From assembly GCF_024746835.1 (NCBI RefSeq), contig NZ_CP080531.1, forward strand, positions 5,910,001-5,974,000: a DNA stretch of 64,000 nucleotides. Reading direction: 5' to 3'. This stretch comes from Mesorhizobium sp. AR02. GTDB lineage: Bacteria > Pseudomonadota > Alphaproteobacteria > Rhizobiales > Rhizobiaceae. The notes beneath the pieces were generated by a model. That model worked only from the letters and a program-made list of their open reading frames with translations. It searched no databases and was not told the origin of the DNA. Below, piece by piece: positions 28,332 through 36,476 of the stretch (its first letter is position 1; every line of letters begins with the position of its first letter). A program made the translations under genes and the position numbers.

Positions 28332-28445
28332 TGCCGTGCGACGCTGACGCGGGGTGCTGTGCCGATTCCGGCGTGGCAGGGATTTGGTTCGGGACAGAGG
28401 GGCGACGCCGCGTGGCGTTGCCCGGGATTCCGGCATGGAGTGACA

Positions 28446-28832
28446 ATGCGGGAATATTATTCGATCACCGAACTGACCCGCGAATTCGACGTGTCGACGC
28501 GGACGCTGCGTTTCTATGAGGATGAGGGACTGGTGCAACCGGTGCGGCGTGGCCGCACGCGGCTGTTTCGCCCGTCCGATCGCCATCTCATCCGGCAGAT
28601 CATGCGGGGAAAGAGGCTCGGCTTCTCGATCAACGAAATCCGCGAAATCATCCAGATGTACAAGGAGCCGCCGGGCGAGGTCGGGCAGCTCAAGCTGATG
28701 ATCAAGCGCATCGAGGAAAAGCGCGAGGATCTGCGCCAGAAACGCCGCGACCTCGAGGAGACATTGGCCGAACTCGACCAGGCCGAGGAATCCTGCGTCG
28801 AGCGGCTGGTCGAGCTCGGCGTCAACACGTAA
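28446..28832 (+). CDS. MerR-family transcriptional regulator (LiuR-like)
   Basis: A 128-residue protein beginning MREYYSITELTREFDVSTRT with the MerR winged helix (RTLRFYEDEGLV, RTRLFRPSDRHLIRQIMRG) and a long coiled-coil dimerisation helix (KLMIKRIEEKREDLRQKRRD). It has no metal-binding cysteines, so it senses something other than metals; similar proteins control branched-chain amino-acid or acyl-CoA degradation. ATG 28446 gives the conserved start. No degradation genes are adjacent, so its target lies elsewhere or is unknown. Confidence 0.85.
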   Translation: MREYYSITELTREFDVSTRTLRFYEDEGLVQPVRRGRTRLFRPSDRHLIRQIMRGKRLGFSINEIREIIQMYKEPPGEVGQLKLMIKRIEEKREDLRQKRRDLEETLAELDQAEESCVERLVELGVNT

Positions 28833-28838
28833 AGCTGT

Positions 28839-29315
28839 TCAAATCCAGCGCCGCACGCGCTTCGCGTAGTCGCGGTATTTCTTGCCGAATTTCGCCGCCA
28901 GGATTTTTTCCTCGCCCTCGATCGCGACCTTCTGCGTAGCGAAGGCCGCGATGAAGGCCAGCGGCAGGAACCAGACGATCCCCGAGACAAAGGCGACGCC
29001 GATCAACAGCATCGTGTTGGCGAGGTACATCGGGTTGCGGGTGATGCCGAAAGGACCTGTGGTGACGAGGTGGTCGGGTACCGCGTTGGGGTTGAGCGTG
29101 GTCTTGGCCCGCATCATGGTACGGATCGCGGTGAACCAGAGTGCCGCGACGCCGAACAGCGCCACCCAGCCGGCGGCGAACAGCAGGTCGCCCAGGAGAT
29201 CGCCGATCCAGGGCAGGGGATAGAAAAGACCGAGGGCGACACTGATGGCGATGGCGGCGATATAGATCAGCGGCGGCCATGGGATCACCCCGGGCTTCGG
29301 TTGGGTTTCGGTCAT
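28839..29315 (-). CDS. Isoprenylcysteine carboxyl methyltransferase-like membrane protein
   Basis: A 158-residue protein with about four hydrophobic segments and the ICMT/PEMT-type SAM motif TTGPFGITRNPMYLANTMLL followed by EGEEKILAAKFGKKYRDYAKRV. Such bacterial proteins are methyltransferases of unknown lipid or small-molecule substrate. The ATG at 29315 overlaps the stop of the upstream DUF1624 gene (ATGA), so the two are coupled. Converges on the MerR gene. Confidence 0.85.
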   Translation of the reverse strand: MTETQPKPGVIPWPPLIYIAAIAISVALGLFYPLPWIGDLLGDLLFAAGWVALFGVAALWFTAIRTMMRAKTTLNPNAVPDHLVTTGPFGITRNPMYLANTMLLIGVAFVSGIVWFLPLAFIAAFATQKVAIEGEEKILAAKFGKKYRDYAKRVRRWI

Positions 29316-30310
29316 TGCGTTCCTCCCTCGTCCATCTTGTCTTCGGTCTGGGCCGTGCAACTGCCGGCCAGATCGCCCAGATGCGCTCGCCATTCCGCAG
29401 TCTGGTCGTTGTTCTCGAGCCGATCAAGCGTGGCCTCACCCTCAAGCGTCGTCAGCATGCAACTGCAATAGCTCGAGCAGAAGGTTGCATTGCGCGTCTG
29501 CTCGCACGAGCGCTGGCAGGTTTTCAGGAAATTGACTTGTGGGGTTTCGACCTGGGCCGGCATGACCTGCGAAAACAGCCAGACGCAGCCGATCAGCAGC
29601 GGCTGGTGAATCAGGTAGAAGGCGAGGCTGTGGCGGCCGATGAAGAGCAGCGGATTGGCCCAGCGGCCGGGCATCAGGCCCGCCAGTCGCGCTCGTATAC
29701 CGGCGGCAGAAGCGAGTTTCGTCACGCCTATGCCGATAAGCACCGCGCCGAACCATGGAAACAGCGGCACATAGTCGTTGGAGCGCGGATTGATCGCCGA
29801 CAGGCCGATCCACCACAGCCAGGGGTGATCCAGGGCCTCGAAGCGCAGGTAGATGGGCGCCGCGATGACGAGCGCGGCAACGACAAGCGTCAGCAAGGCC
29901 GGCAGTTGCAAGAAGGCGAGGCCGAGCAGGCTGGCGAGCGCGATCTCGTGCAGGATGCCGAAGAAGATGAAACCGTCCGGCGTCGCGATGCGGGTGACCA
30001 CCGAAATAGCGATCGCCGCACCGGCGACCATGGCGAAACGCTTCCAGAAGCCGTTCCAGCGGATTTGCTGGCCGTGCGCAAGGTAGAGGCTGACGCCGAC
30101 CAGGAACAGGAAGGTCGAGGCGATGCAGCGTGCGTAGATCTTCCACCAGCCGAAGGCGGTGAGGCCGGGGTCGGTGTAGCCGAAGAATTCCAGATCCCAG
30201 GTGAAATGGTAGCTCGCCATGGCCAGCAGCGCGATGCCGCGCACGATGTCGATGGCGACGATGCGCCTGGATGGCTCCGGAACGAGTGCGGTCGGCGTGT
30301 GGATGGTCAT
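29312..30310 (-). CDS. DUF1624 family membrane protein (HGSNAT-like)
   Basis: A 332-residue polytopic protein beginning with a short cytoplasmic tail and RIVAIDIVRGIALLAMASYHFTWD-type first helix, the signature of DUF1624 (heparan-alpha-glucosaminide acetyltransferase catalytic-like). The later segment WANPLLFIGRHSLAFYLIHQPLL is typical of membrane acyltransferases. The C-terminal 60 residues are soluble and Cys-rich (five Cys within about 25 residues). Probably transfers an acyl group to an envelope sugar (inference). Confidence 0.85.
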   Translation of the reverse strand: MTIHTPTALVPEPSRRIVAIDIVRGIALLAMASYHFTWDLEFFGYTDPGLTAFGWWKIYARCIASTFLFLVGVSLYLAHGQQIRWNGFWKRFAMVAGAAIAISVVTRIATPDGFIFFGILHEIALASLLGLAFLQLPALLTLVVAALVIAAPIYLRFEALDHPWLWWIGLSAINPRSNDYVPLFPWFGAVLIGIGVTKLASAAGIRARLAGLMPGRWANPLLFIGRHSLAFYLIHQPLLIGCVWLFSQVMPAQVETPQVNFLKTCQRSCEQTRNATFCSSYCSCMLTTLEGEATLDRLENNDQTAEWRAHLGDLAGSCTAQTEDKMDEGGTQ

Positions 30311-30519
30311 GGTCTCGCGATCTGATTCAGCCCCGCCTGAGGACTATCACGGTTGGGCGGGACAGAAGAAGGCCGGGGCATCGGGTCAAGCGACGCTTTA
30401 GGCCAGAGCCGGGAAGCCTTTGACCGGTTTCACTTTTTGCCGGTTATGCGTCGGTTTCCTCTTATTGGCTCGGGATCGACCACGGCAGATTTGGTCGGTG
30501 ATTCTGCTTTGGGGAAGCA

Positions 30520-31719
30520 ATGTCCACCCATGTGCGCCATCCGATCTGGCTCCCGGCCCTCAAGGCCGCGGATGCGCGCACCTTCGCCTCGCTCTACGCG
30601 GTCGAATCCTTCGCCCGCGCCACGGTGTCGAGCGTCATCCCGATCCAGGCCTACGAAATCCTTCACAACGAACAGATCGTCTCGATCCTCTACACCATCG
30701 TGGCGATGCTCGGCCTGTCGGTAACGTTGTTCATGCCGATGCTGATCCGCCGGTTTGCCCGGCGCTGGGTCTACACAGCAGGCGCTTGCCTGCTCGCCAT
30801 CGGCTCGTTGTTCTTCGTCACCCACACGCTTGCCGGGCAAATCGCAGGCATGTTGTGCCGGGTGATGGGCGCCAGCGCGCTGTCGATCACGCTCAACCTT
30901 TACATCATGGACCACATCCGCAAGACCGACTTCATGCAGGCCGAATCGCTGCGCATGGCGTGGTCGATGTTCGCCTGGACCGGTGGGCCGACGCTCGGCA
31001 TCTTCCTCTACACACGCTTCGGCATCTATGCCGCGCACGGCGCGGTGGCGGTGTTCGCGCTGGCGCTGCTGGCGCTGTTCTGGACCTATCGGCTGGGCGA
31101 CAACCGGTCGATACGGCCGGGCAAGACCCGGCCGGCCAATCCGCTCGCCAATATCGGCCGCTTCATCGCGCAGCCGAGGCTGAGGCTTGCCTGGCTGATC
31201 GCCTTCGGCCGGTCCTGCTTCTGGTCGACCTTCTTCGTCTATGGACCGCTGTTCATGGTCATCACCGGCGAGGGCGAACTGGCCGGCGGCCTGCTGGTCT
31301 CGGCCGGCAATGCGCTGCTGTTCATGGCCATCTTCTGGGGCAAGGCGGGAAAACGCTTTGGCGGCCGCAAGACCATGACTTTTGCCTATTTCGCCATGTC
31401 GGCAATGCTGCTGGCGGCAGGCACGGTGGGAGCGAGTGCGCCGCTGCTGACCGGCGCTTTCCTGCTTGGTGGCGCGTTCTTCACCATTGCGCTCGATGCA
31501 CTGGGTTCAACCGCCTTCATGCGCTCGGTGCGCTCCTATGAGCGGGCGCAGATGGCGGCGGTCTACCGCACCTATCTCGATTTTTCGGAGCTGACGCCGC
31601 CGCTGGTCTATTCCGTTGTGCTGGCCTTCTTCGGACTGGGCTCGGTGTTCATCACGCTCAGCCTGCTGGCCGCTGTATGCGGCTTCGTGACGTGGCGTTA
31701 CCTGCCGAAGTCTTTGTGA
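30520..31719 (+). CDS. MFS transporter
   Basis: A 399-residue protein with about twelve hydrophobic segments and typical MFS loop features (RRFARRWVYTAGA between helices 2 and 3, KRFGGRKTMTF between 8 and 9). The start ATG 30520 follows GGGGAAGCA. No substrate can be proposed. The next gene converges on it with three bases between. Confidence 0.85.
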   Translation: MSTHVRHPIWLPALKAADARTFASLYAVESFARATVSSVIPIQAYEILHNEQIVSILYTIVAMLGLSVTLFMPMLIRRFARRWVYTAGACLLAIGSLFFVTHTLAGQIAGMLCRVMGASALSITLNLYIMDHIRKTDFMQAESLRMAWSMFAWTGGPTLGIFLYTRFGIYAAHGAVAVFALALLALFWTYRLGDNRSIRPGKTRPANPLANIGRFIAQPRLRLAWLIAFGRSCFWSTFFVYGPLFMVITGEGELAGGLLVSAGNALLFMAIFWGKAGKRFGGRKTMTFAYFAMSAMLLAAGTVGASAPLLTGAFLLGGAFFTIALDALGSTAFMRSVRSYERAQMAAVYRTYLDFSELTPPLVYSVVLAFFGLGSVFITLSLLAAVCGFVTWRYLPKSL

Positions 31720-31722
31720 GGA

Positions 31723-32964
31723 TCAGGCAGAAAGCGCTGCGTGGCGCTCGCGCACCCAGTTGTGGAAGCGGTGCAGTTCATATTCCTCGGGCATCAGCAC
31801 GCCGGCTTGGTGGCGCATCGAGCGCAGGCCCTTCTGGTTGACCTCGCAGATACCAGCATCCTCTTCCAGCACCTGTGTGCCGAAGGCGACGATGTTGTCG
31901 ATGTCGGTCGTGGCCAGCGCCTCGGGCGCGAACAGCCATTCGGCGACAAGCTCCGTCTGTTCGGGGCCGAGCGGCACCAGGCGCACGGTCCTGACATAAT
32001 CGACATGACCGACGATGAACATCGAGGGCAGGCTGGTGGCGTAGGTCTGGCCGGCGGCACGTTCGGCCGGTGTCAACCCTGAGAAGACCGGCCCGTGCGT
32101 CTGGCCGTCGCGCGACCAGGTTTCGGCCCCGGCGCGCAGGCCGCCTGAAAATTCCGGCGCATCATTGTCGGCGTGGCGGGTCCATTCTGGATCGTCATGC
32201 CGGCTCATCAGGCCGCGGCCATAGATCGGCACCAGCCGCGACAGGTCCTTGTGGACGCCCGGACAGTGCAGGCACTCGTTGAAGTTTTCCCAAAAAATCT
32301 TCCAGTTGCACTGCATCACCTTGCGCAGCACATGGCCTGAGACCAGCGTTTCCAGCGGCCAGTTGCCGAGATTGCCGGAGGCGGGGTCGAAGGATGCCTG
32401 TGCGGAGCCCGCCGCATTCTCCTGCAAATTGATGAAGACGAAGCCGCGCCACACCGAAAGTGCGACGCGATAGAGCGGGTGGTCGGCCTTGTCGAAGCCG
32501 TCCGGCAATGATTTCGACGGCACCCGCACGAGATCGCCGCGCAGCGAATAGGACCAGGCATGATAGGGGCAAGTGATCAGCCGCGCCTTCAGCCGGCCCT
32601 CGCTCTCCTGGCAAAGCTGCGAGCCGCGATGCCGGCAGGTGTTGTGGAAGGCGCGCAACTCGCCGGTGTCGTCGCGCAGCACGATGATGTCCTGCGTGCC
32701 GATGCGGAACCGGCGGAAGGCCAGCGGCTGGGCCAGATCGGCCTCGCGACAGACCAGCAGCCAGTTCTTGCACCAGATGGCATCGAGGTCGCGCTGGTAA
32801 CTCTCACCATCCCAATAGGCCGACGAGGGCAGCGTCGGTTCAACCTGGGTCAGGCCGTTGTAGGGCGCGCTCGCTGGCAATCGGCTGCATGGCTGGCTTC
32901 CTGTGAAGAGGTCAGCCGACACCCGGCCATGACAATTGTCAATTGTCGTGCTTGGGGATGGCAT
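31723..32964 (-). CDS. Rieske [2Fe-2S] oxygenase alpha subunit (aromatic-ring hydroxylase/betaine demethylase type)
   Basis: A 413-residue protein from ATG 32964. Residues 65-175 are a Rieske domain with Cys110/His112 (CRH) and Cys132/His135 (CPYH). The catalytic domain has NECLHCPGVH with His233 and His238 as mononuclear iron ligands. This architecture is shared by aromatic oxygenases and by glycine-betaine or stachydrine N-demethylases; given the dimethylglycine/sarcosine genes in this window, a quaternary-amine demethylase is possible (inference). No reductase partner gene is adjacent. The frame remains open to 34134 upstream but that part is antisense to cbtA and the riboswitch. Confidence 0.88.
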   Translation of the reverse strand: MPSPSTTIDNCHGRVSADLFTGSQPCSRLPASAPYNGLTQVEPTLPSSAYWDGESYQRDLDAIWCKNWLLVCREADLAQPLAFRRFRIGTQDIIVLRDDTGELRAFHNTCRHRGSQLCQESEGRLKARLITCPYHAWSYSLRGDLVRVPSKSLPDGFDKADHPLYRVALSVWRGFVFINLQENAAGSAQASFDPASGNLGNWPLETLVSGHVLRKVMQCNWKIFWENFNECLHCPGVHKDLSRLVPIYGRGLMSRHDDPEWTRHADNDAPEFSGGLRAGAETWSRDGQTHGPVFSGLTPAERAAGQTYATSLPSMFIVGHVDYVRTVRLVPLGPEQTELVAEWLFAPEALATTDIDNIVAFGTQVLEEDAGICEVNQKGLRSMRHQAGVLMPEEYELHRFHNWVRERHAALSA

Positions 32965-32997
32965 GGCGCAATCGCGCTGATTGCCGGCGGAATTTGG

Positions 32998-33026
32998 TTT
33001 GCCGCGTGTTGCGATTTTCCCTATAG
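32998..33026 (+). promoter_or_regulatory. Probable promoter of the cobalamin riboswitch transcript
   Basis: CTATAG at 33021-33026, close to the rhizobial -10 consensus CTATAT, with TTGCCG at 32999-33004 16 bp upstream. Transcription would begin just before the riboswitch. The -35 match is modest. Confidence 0.45.
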
Positions 33027-33037
33027 TCGCACAGTCG

Positions 33038-33203
33038 TCGGTTCCGTTTTGGAGCCAAGAGGGAATGCGGTGCGGGCTGACTTGTTGCCCAATGCCGTGG
33101 CTGCCCCCGCAACTGTGTGCGGTAGTCCTCTCCATATGCCACTGAAGATTTGTCTTCGGGAAGGTGGAGAAGGGCGCTGATCCGCGAGCCAGGAGACCTG
33201 CCG
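33038..33203 (+). ncRNA. Cobalamin (AdoCbl) riboswitch
   Basis: The conserved blocks appear in order: AAGAGGGAATGCGGTGCGG, CCCCCGCAACTG, the P-arm core GCCACTG, GGGAAGGTGG, and the closing GCGAGCCAGGAGACCTGCC box. After it, CCCTC (33224-33228) can pair with GAGGG (33234-33238) just before the AAAGGA ribosome binding site of cbtB, which suggests control of translation initiation. Binding of adenosylcobalamin would lower expression of the cbtBA-cob genes. Confidence 0.95.
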
Positions 33204-33252
33204 ACGACGGCAAAACTGACAGGCCCTCGGGTGGAGGGTGAAAGGACAAGAT

Positions 33253-33432
33253 ATGACTACTGCTTCCGTCTCCCTCGGCGCCTCCGTCTCCTCGCAGTCG
33301 CGCTTCATGCAGCTGGCACTCGCCGCGCTGCTCGGCACCTTCATCATCGGCTTTGTCGGCTTCTCGCACATCGATGCGGTCCACAATGCCGGTCATGATA
33401 ACCGGCATTCGATGGCGTTTCCCTGCCACTGA
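33253..33432 (+). CDS. cbtB: CbtB, cobalt transporter small subunit
   Basis: A 59-residue protein with one transmembrane helix (LALAALLGTFIIGFVGFSH) and a His-rich C-terminal tail (HIDAVHNAGHDNRHSMAFPCH region) that may bind cobalt. It begins MTTASVSLGASVSSQ. It is the first gene behind the cobalamin riboswitch and 15 bp before cbtA, the standard CbtAB arrangement for predicted cobalt uptake. Confidence 0.93.
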   Translation: MTTASVSLGASVSSQSRFMQLALAALLGTFIIGFVGFSHIDAVHNAGHDNRHSMAFPCH

Positions 33433-33447
33433 CGAGGATCTGACATC

Positions 33448-34257
33448 ATGAATCTGTTTCGCAACGTCGTGTTCATCGCGGCGATCGCCGGGCTCGTGGC
33501 CGGCGTCGTCCTCGCCTGCATGCAGGCCTATGCCACCGTGCCGCTGATCCTCAAGGCGGAAGTCTACGAACAGGCCGAAGGCGGCCACAAGCATGAGCAC
33601 GCCGCGGCGCCGGCCGAAGCCGCCAGCGGCAACGCAATGGGCTCCGCCGCTCCTGCGGCATCGAACGCCATGAGCACTGCTGCGCCGGCACCGGCCGAGG
33701 CTGCCGCTCCGGCCGAAGACGAGGGTTGGGCGCCGGCCGACGGCTTCGAGCGCTTTGCCTTCAACGTCGTGTCCAATGTCGTCACCGGCATCGGCTTCGC
33801 GCTGATCCTGGTCGCGGTTTCGGAATTCGCCGGCGGCATCGGCAATTGGCGCCAGGGCGTCTTCTGGGGTCTTGCCGGCTTTGCCGTGTTCACGCTGGCG
33901 CCCGGTCTCGGCCTGCCGCCGGAACTGCCGGCCATGCCGGCGGCCGACCTGACGCAGCGCCAGATTTGGTGGGTGGCAACCGTGATCGCGACTGCCATCG
34001 GGCTCGGCCTGATCGCGTTCCGCAAGTCGCTGCCGCTGGCCATCCTTGCCGTGCTGCTGATCGTCGCTCCGCACATCGTCGGCGCGCCGCAGCCCGACAG
34101 CTTCGAGACGCCGATCCCGGAAGGCCTGCACCACCAGTTCGTGGTGGCGGTGACCGTGACCAATCTGGTGTTCTGGCTGGTGCTTGGTGCCGTCGTCGGC
34201 GTGGTGCGCGGACGCTTCACCGGCACCGCGACCAGCCTGCGCGACAGCTTTGCCTGA
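33448..34257 (+). CDS. cbtA: CbtA, cobalt transporter subunit
   Basis: A 269-residue membrane protein with about five transmembrane helices. It begins MNLFRNVVFIAAIAGLVAG, has a periplasmic HKHEH segment followed by an Ala/Pro-rich linker (about residues 48-95), and the conserved GFERFAFNVVSNVV region. With CbtB it is predicted to import cobalt for B12 synthesis. The cobU start lies within its last codons. Confidence 0.93.
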   Translation: MNLFRNVVFIAAIAGLVAGVVLACMQAYATVPLILKAEVYEQAEGGHKHEHAAAPAEAASGNAMGSAAPAASNAMSTAAPAPAEAAAPAEDEGWAPADGFERFAFNVVSNVVTGIGFALILVAVSEFAGGIGNWRQGVFWGLAGFAVFTLAPGLGLPPELPAMPAADLTQRQIWWVATVIATAIGLGLIAFRKSLPLAILAVLLIVAPHIVGAPQPDSFETPIPEGLHHQFVVAVTVTNLVFWLVLGAVVGVVRGRFTGTATSLRDSFA

Positions 34258-34765
34258 TCACGGCAAGCTGACCTTCATCATTGGCGGTGCGCGCTCCGGC
34301 AAGAGCGCGCACGCCGAAACCCTGGCGATGGCGTTGCCCTCACCATGGGTCTATATTGCCACCGCGCAAGCCTATGACCACGAGATGTGCGAGCGCATCG
34401 CACTGCACCGCTCGCGGCGCGGCGAAGGCTGGACGACCATCGACGCACCGCTCGACCTTGCCGGCGCGCTTACGGCTTTGCCCGACAACCAGCCGGTGCT
34501 GGTCGACTGCCTGACGCTGTGGCTGACCAATCACATGCTGGCCGATCACGATCTCGAGCTGGAATGCCGGCGGCTGACGGATGTGCTGTCGCGGCCGCGC
34601 GGGCCCTGGTTCGTGGTGTCCAACGAAGTCGGCCAAGGTATCGTGCCTGACAATGCCCTGGCGCGCCGTTTTCGCGATGACGCCGGACGGCTCAACCAGC
34701 AGGTCGCGGCGATCGCCGACACCGTGCTGCTGATGGTGGCGGGGCTGCCGCTCAAGGTGAAATGA
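34250..34765 (+). CDS. cobU: Adenosylcobinamide kinase / adenosylcobinamide-phosphate guanylyltransferase
   Basis: A 171-residue protein (cobP in rhizobial naming) with the P-loop IIGGARSGKS, IATAQAYDHEM, the guanylylated-His segment HRSRRGEGW, LVDCLTLWLTN and FVVSNEVGQGIVPDN. It phosphorylates adenosylcobinamide and converts it to the GDP form in the nucleotide-loop pathway. The TTG at 34250 overlaps the cbtA stop and gives the normal family length; no ATG is available nearby in frame. Confidence 0.92.
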   Translation: MPDHGKLTFIIGGARSGKSAHAETLAMALPSPWVYIATAQAYDHEMCERIALHRSRRGEGWTTIDAPLDLAGALTALPDNQPVLVDCLTLWLTNHMLADHDLELECRRLTDVLSRPRGPWFVVSNEVGQGIVPDNALARRFRDDAGRLNQQVAAIADTVLLMVAGLPLKVK

Positions 34766-34766
34766 G

Positions 34767-35381
34767 ATGACCGACATCGACAATAAGGACGAAGAGCGCC
34801 ATCGCGCCAAGATGGCCAAACGCAAGGCGGTGCAGGACGCCGAGGTGGCGAGCAAAACGGTCGAGAAGGGGCTGCTGATCGTCAACACCGGTCCGGGCAA
34901 GGGCAAGACGACGGCTGCCTTCGGCCTGGCGCTGCGGATGCTCGGCTATGGCAAGCGCGTCGGTGTCGTCCAGTTCATCAAGGGCAAGTGGCACACCGGC
35001 GAGAAGGATGCGTTTGCTGCCTTCGGTGACCGTGTCGTCTGGCATGCGATGGGTGAAGGGTTCACCTGGGAAACGCAGGATCTGAAGCGCGACATCGCGG
35101 CAGCGGAAGCTGCCTGGGCCAAGGCGCTCGAGTTGATCGCCGATCCCACGATCAGCCTCGTCGTGCTCGATGAACTCAACATCGCGCTGCGTTACGACTA
35201 TCTCGATCTCGACAAGGTGGTTGCCGCGCTGAAGGGCCGCCGCGAGGGCCTGCATGTCGTCGTTACCGGCCGCAACGCCAAGCCAGCGCTGGTCGAGGCG
35301 GCGGATCTGGTCACCGAGATGGGCGTGACGAAGCACCACTTTTCGGCAGGCGTGAAAGCGCAGCAGGGGATCGAGTTTTGA
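34767..35381 (+). CDS. cobO: Cob(I)yrinic acid a,c-diamide adenosyltransferase
   Basis: A 204-residue CobA/CobO/BtuR-type protein: P-loop GPGKGKTTAAFGLALR, VGVVQFIKGKW, the LVVLDELNIALRYDYL segment and TGRNAKPALVEAADLVTEM. It adds the 5'-deoxyadenosyl group to the corrinoid cobalt. The ATG lies one base after the cobU stop, showing an operon with cobU and cbtBA. Confidence 0.95.
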   Translation: MTDIDNKDEERHRAKMAKRKAVQDAEVASKTVEKGLLIVNTGPGKGKTTAAFGLALRMLGYGKRVGVVQFIKGKWHTGEKDAFAAFGDRVVWHAMGEGFTWETQDLKRDIAAAEAAWAKALELIADPTISLVVLDELNIALRYDYLDLDKVVAALKGRREGLHVVVTGRNAKPALVEAADLVTEMGVTKHHFSAGVKAQQGIEF

Positions 35382-35386
35382 GGCTT

Positions 35387-35503
35387 CTCACCCTCCCCCT
35401 TGTGGGGAGGGTCGATCCGCGAAGCGGAGCGGGGTGGGGGGCTTGGCGCCGCACCCCCACCCCGGCGCTGCGCGCCGACCCTCCCCACAAGGGGGAGGGT
35501 GAG
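35387..35503. repeat. Large palindromic intergenic repeat
   Basis: The two ends are perfect inverted copies of about 26 bp (CTCACCCTCCCCCTTGTGGG and its complement), with a GC-rich centre. It fills the convergent gap between cobO and cobD and could act as a bidirectional terminator. Such elements are typical dispersed repeats of Rhizobiales. Confidence 0.85.
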
Positions 35504-35504
35504 A

Positions 35505-36476
35505 TCACGCCAGAATGACGACGACCGAGACCAACCCGAACAGCACGATCAGCAGATAATCGGCGACGCGGTAGAGTTTCAGTGCCTGCCTGATGTCGTC
35601 GCTGTCGACGTCGCGGCGGCCGCCTTCGCCCATGAAGACGTCGTCGACCACGATGCCGCCATAGCTGCGCGGCCCGGCCAGTGCCAGGCCAAGCGCGCCG
35701 GCCATGGCCGCTTCCGGCCAGCCGGCATTGGGCGAGCGGTGTTTTTTCGCATCGCGCCGCACCGCCTGCCAGGCACGGCGGGGGTCGGCATCCCTGACCA
35801 GGAAAGCCGCCAGCACGATCAGCAGCGCCGTCAGCCGCGATGCCGGCAGGTTGATCCAGTCGTCGAAGCGCGCCGCCGCCCAGCCGAAGGCCTCGTGGCG
35901 CGGCGTGCGGTGGCCGATCATCGAATCGGCGGTGTTGGCGGCCTTGTAGGCGGCGCCGCCTGCCAATCCGCCGACACCGGTCCAGAAGGCGGGGGCGACG
36001 ATGCCGTCGGAAAAATTCTCGGCCAGGCTCTCGATCGCCGCGCGGCAGACGGCGGCGCGGTCGAGCGCTTCGGGGTCGCGGCCGACGATTCGCGAGACGG
36101 CGACACGGCCCATGGCGAGGCCGGCGCTGTCGAGCGCATCGGCCACGGCCTCGACGTGCTCGTAGAGGCTTTTCTGCGACAGCAGCGACGTGGCCAGAAG
36201 GGCGGCGATGAAGAACCCCAGGGGAACGAACCAGAGCAGGACAAGCTGCACGCAGAGGCCAATCACCGCCGGCACCAGCACGATGACCAGCAGCGCCTGG
36301 ACACCGCGTTGGCGACGCAGCGCGTCGGGATCAGTGGCGCGGTTGAGCCTGCGATCGAGAAAGGATATCAGCCTGCCGAACCACGTCACCGGATGGCCGA
36401 TGGCGCGGAACAGCCAGTCCGGGTAACCCAGGATGAATTCGACGGCTAATGACAGGAAAGCGATCAGGACTGACAT
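35505..36476 (-). CDS. cobD: Adenosylcobinamide-phosphate synthase (CbiB/CobD)
   Basis: A 323-residue integral membrane protein from ATG 36476, with hydrophobic segments at both ends and the conserved blocks HPVTWFGRLISFLDRRLN, ESLAENFSDGIVAPAFW and NTADSMIGHRT. It attaches (R)-1-aminopropan-2-ol phosphate to adenosylcobyric acid. The frame extends to 36581 but that part is antisense to cobC. Its start codon overlaps the cobC start codon on the other strand. Confidence 0.93.
   Translation of the reverse strand: MSVLIAFLSLAVEFILGYPDWLFRAIGHPVTWFGRLISFLDRRLNRATDPDALRRQRGVQALLVIVLVPAVIGLCVQLVLLWFVPLGFFIAALLATSLLSQKSLYEHVEAVADALDSAGLAMGRVAVSRIVGRDPEALDRAAVCRAAIESLAENFSDGIVAPAFWTGVGGLAGGAAYKAANTADSMIGHRTPRHEAFGWAAARFDDWINLPASRLTALLIVLAAFLVRDADPRRAWQAVRRDAKKHRSPNAGWPEAAMAGALGLALAGPRSYGGIVVDDVFMGEGGRRDVDSDDIRQALKLYRVADYLLIVLFGLVSVVVILA

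Noticed and set aside
32965..34134. N-terminal extension of the Rieske oxygenase frame
   Set aside because: Covers the riboswitch and cbtBA in antisense and has no similarity; the ATG at 32964 is near the family start.
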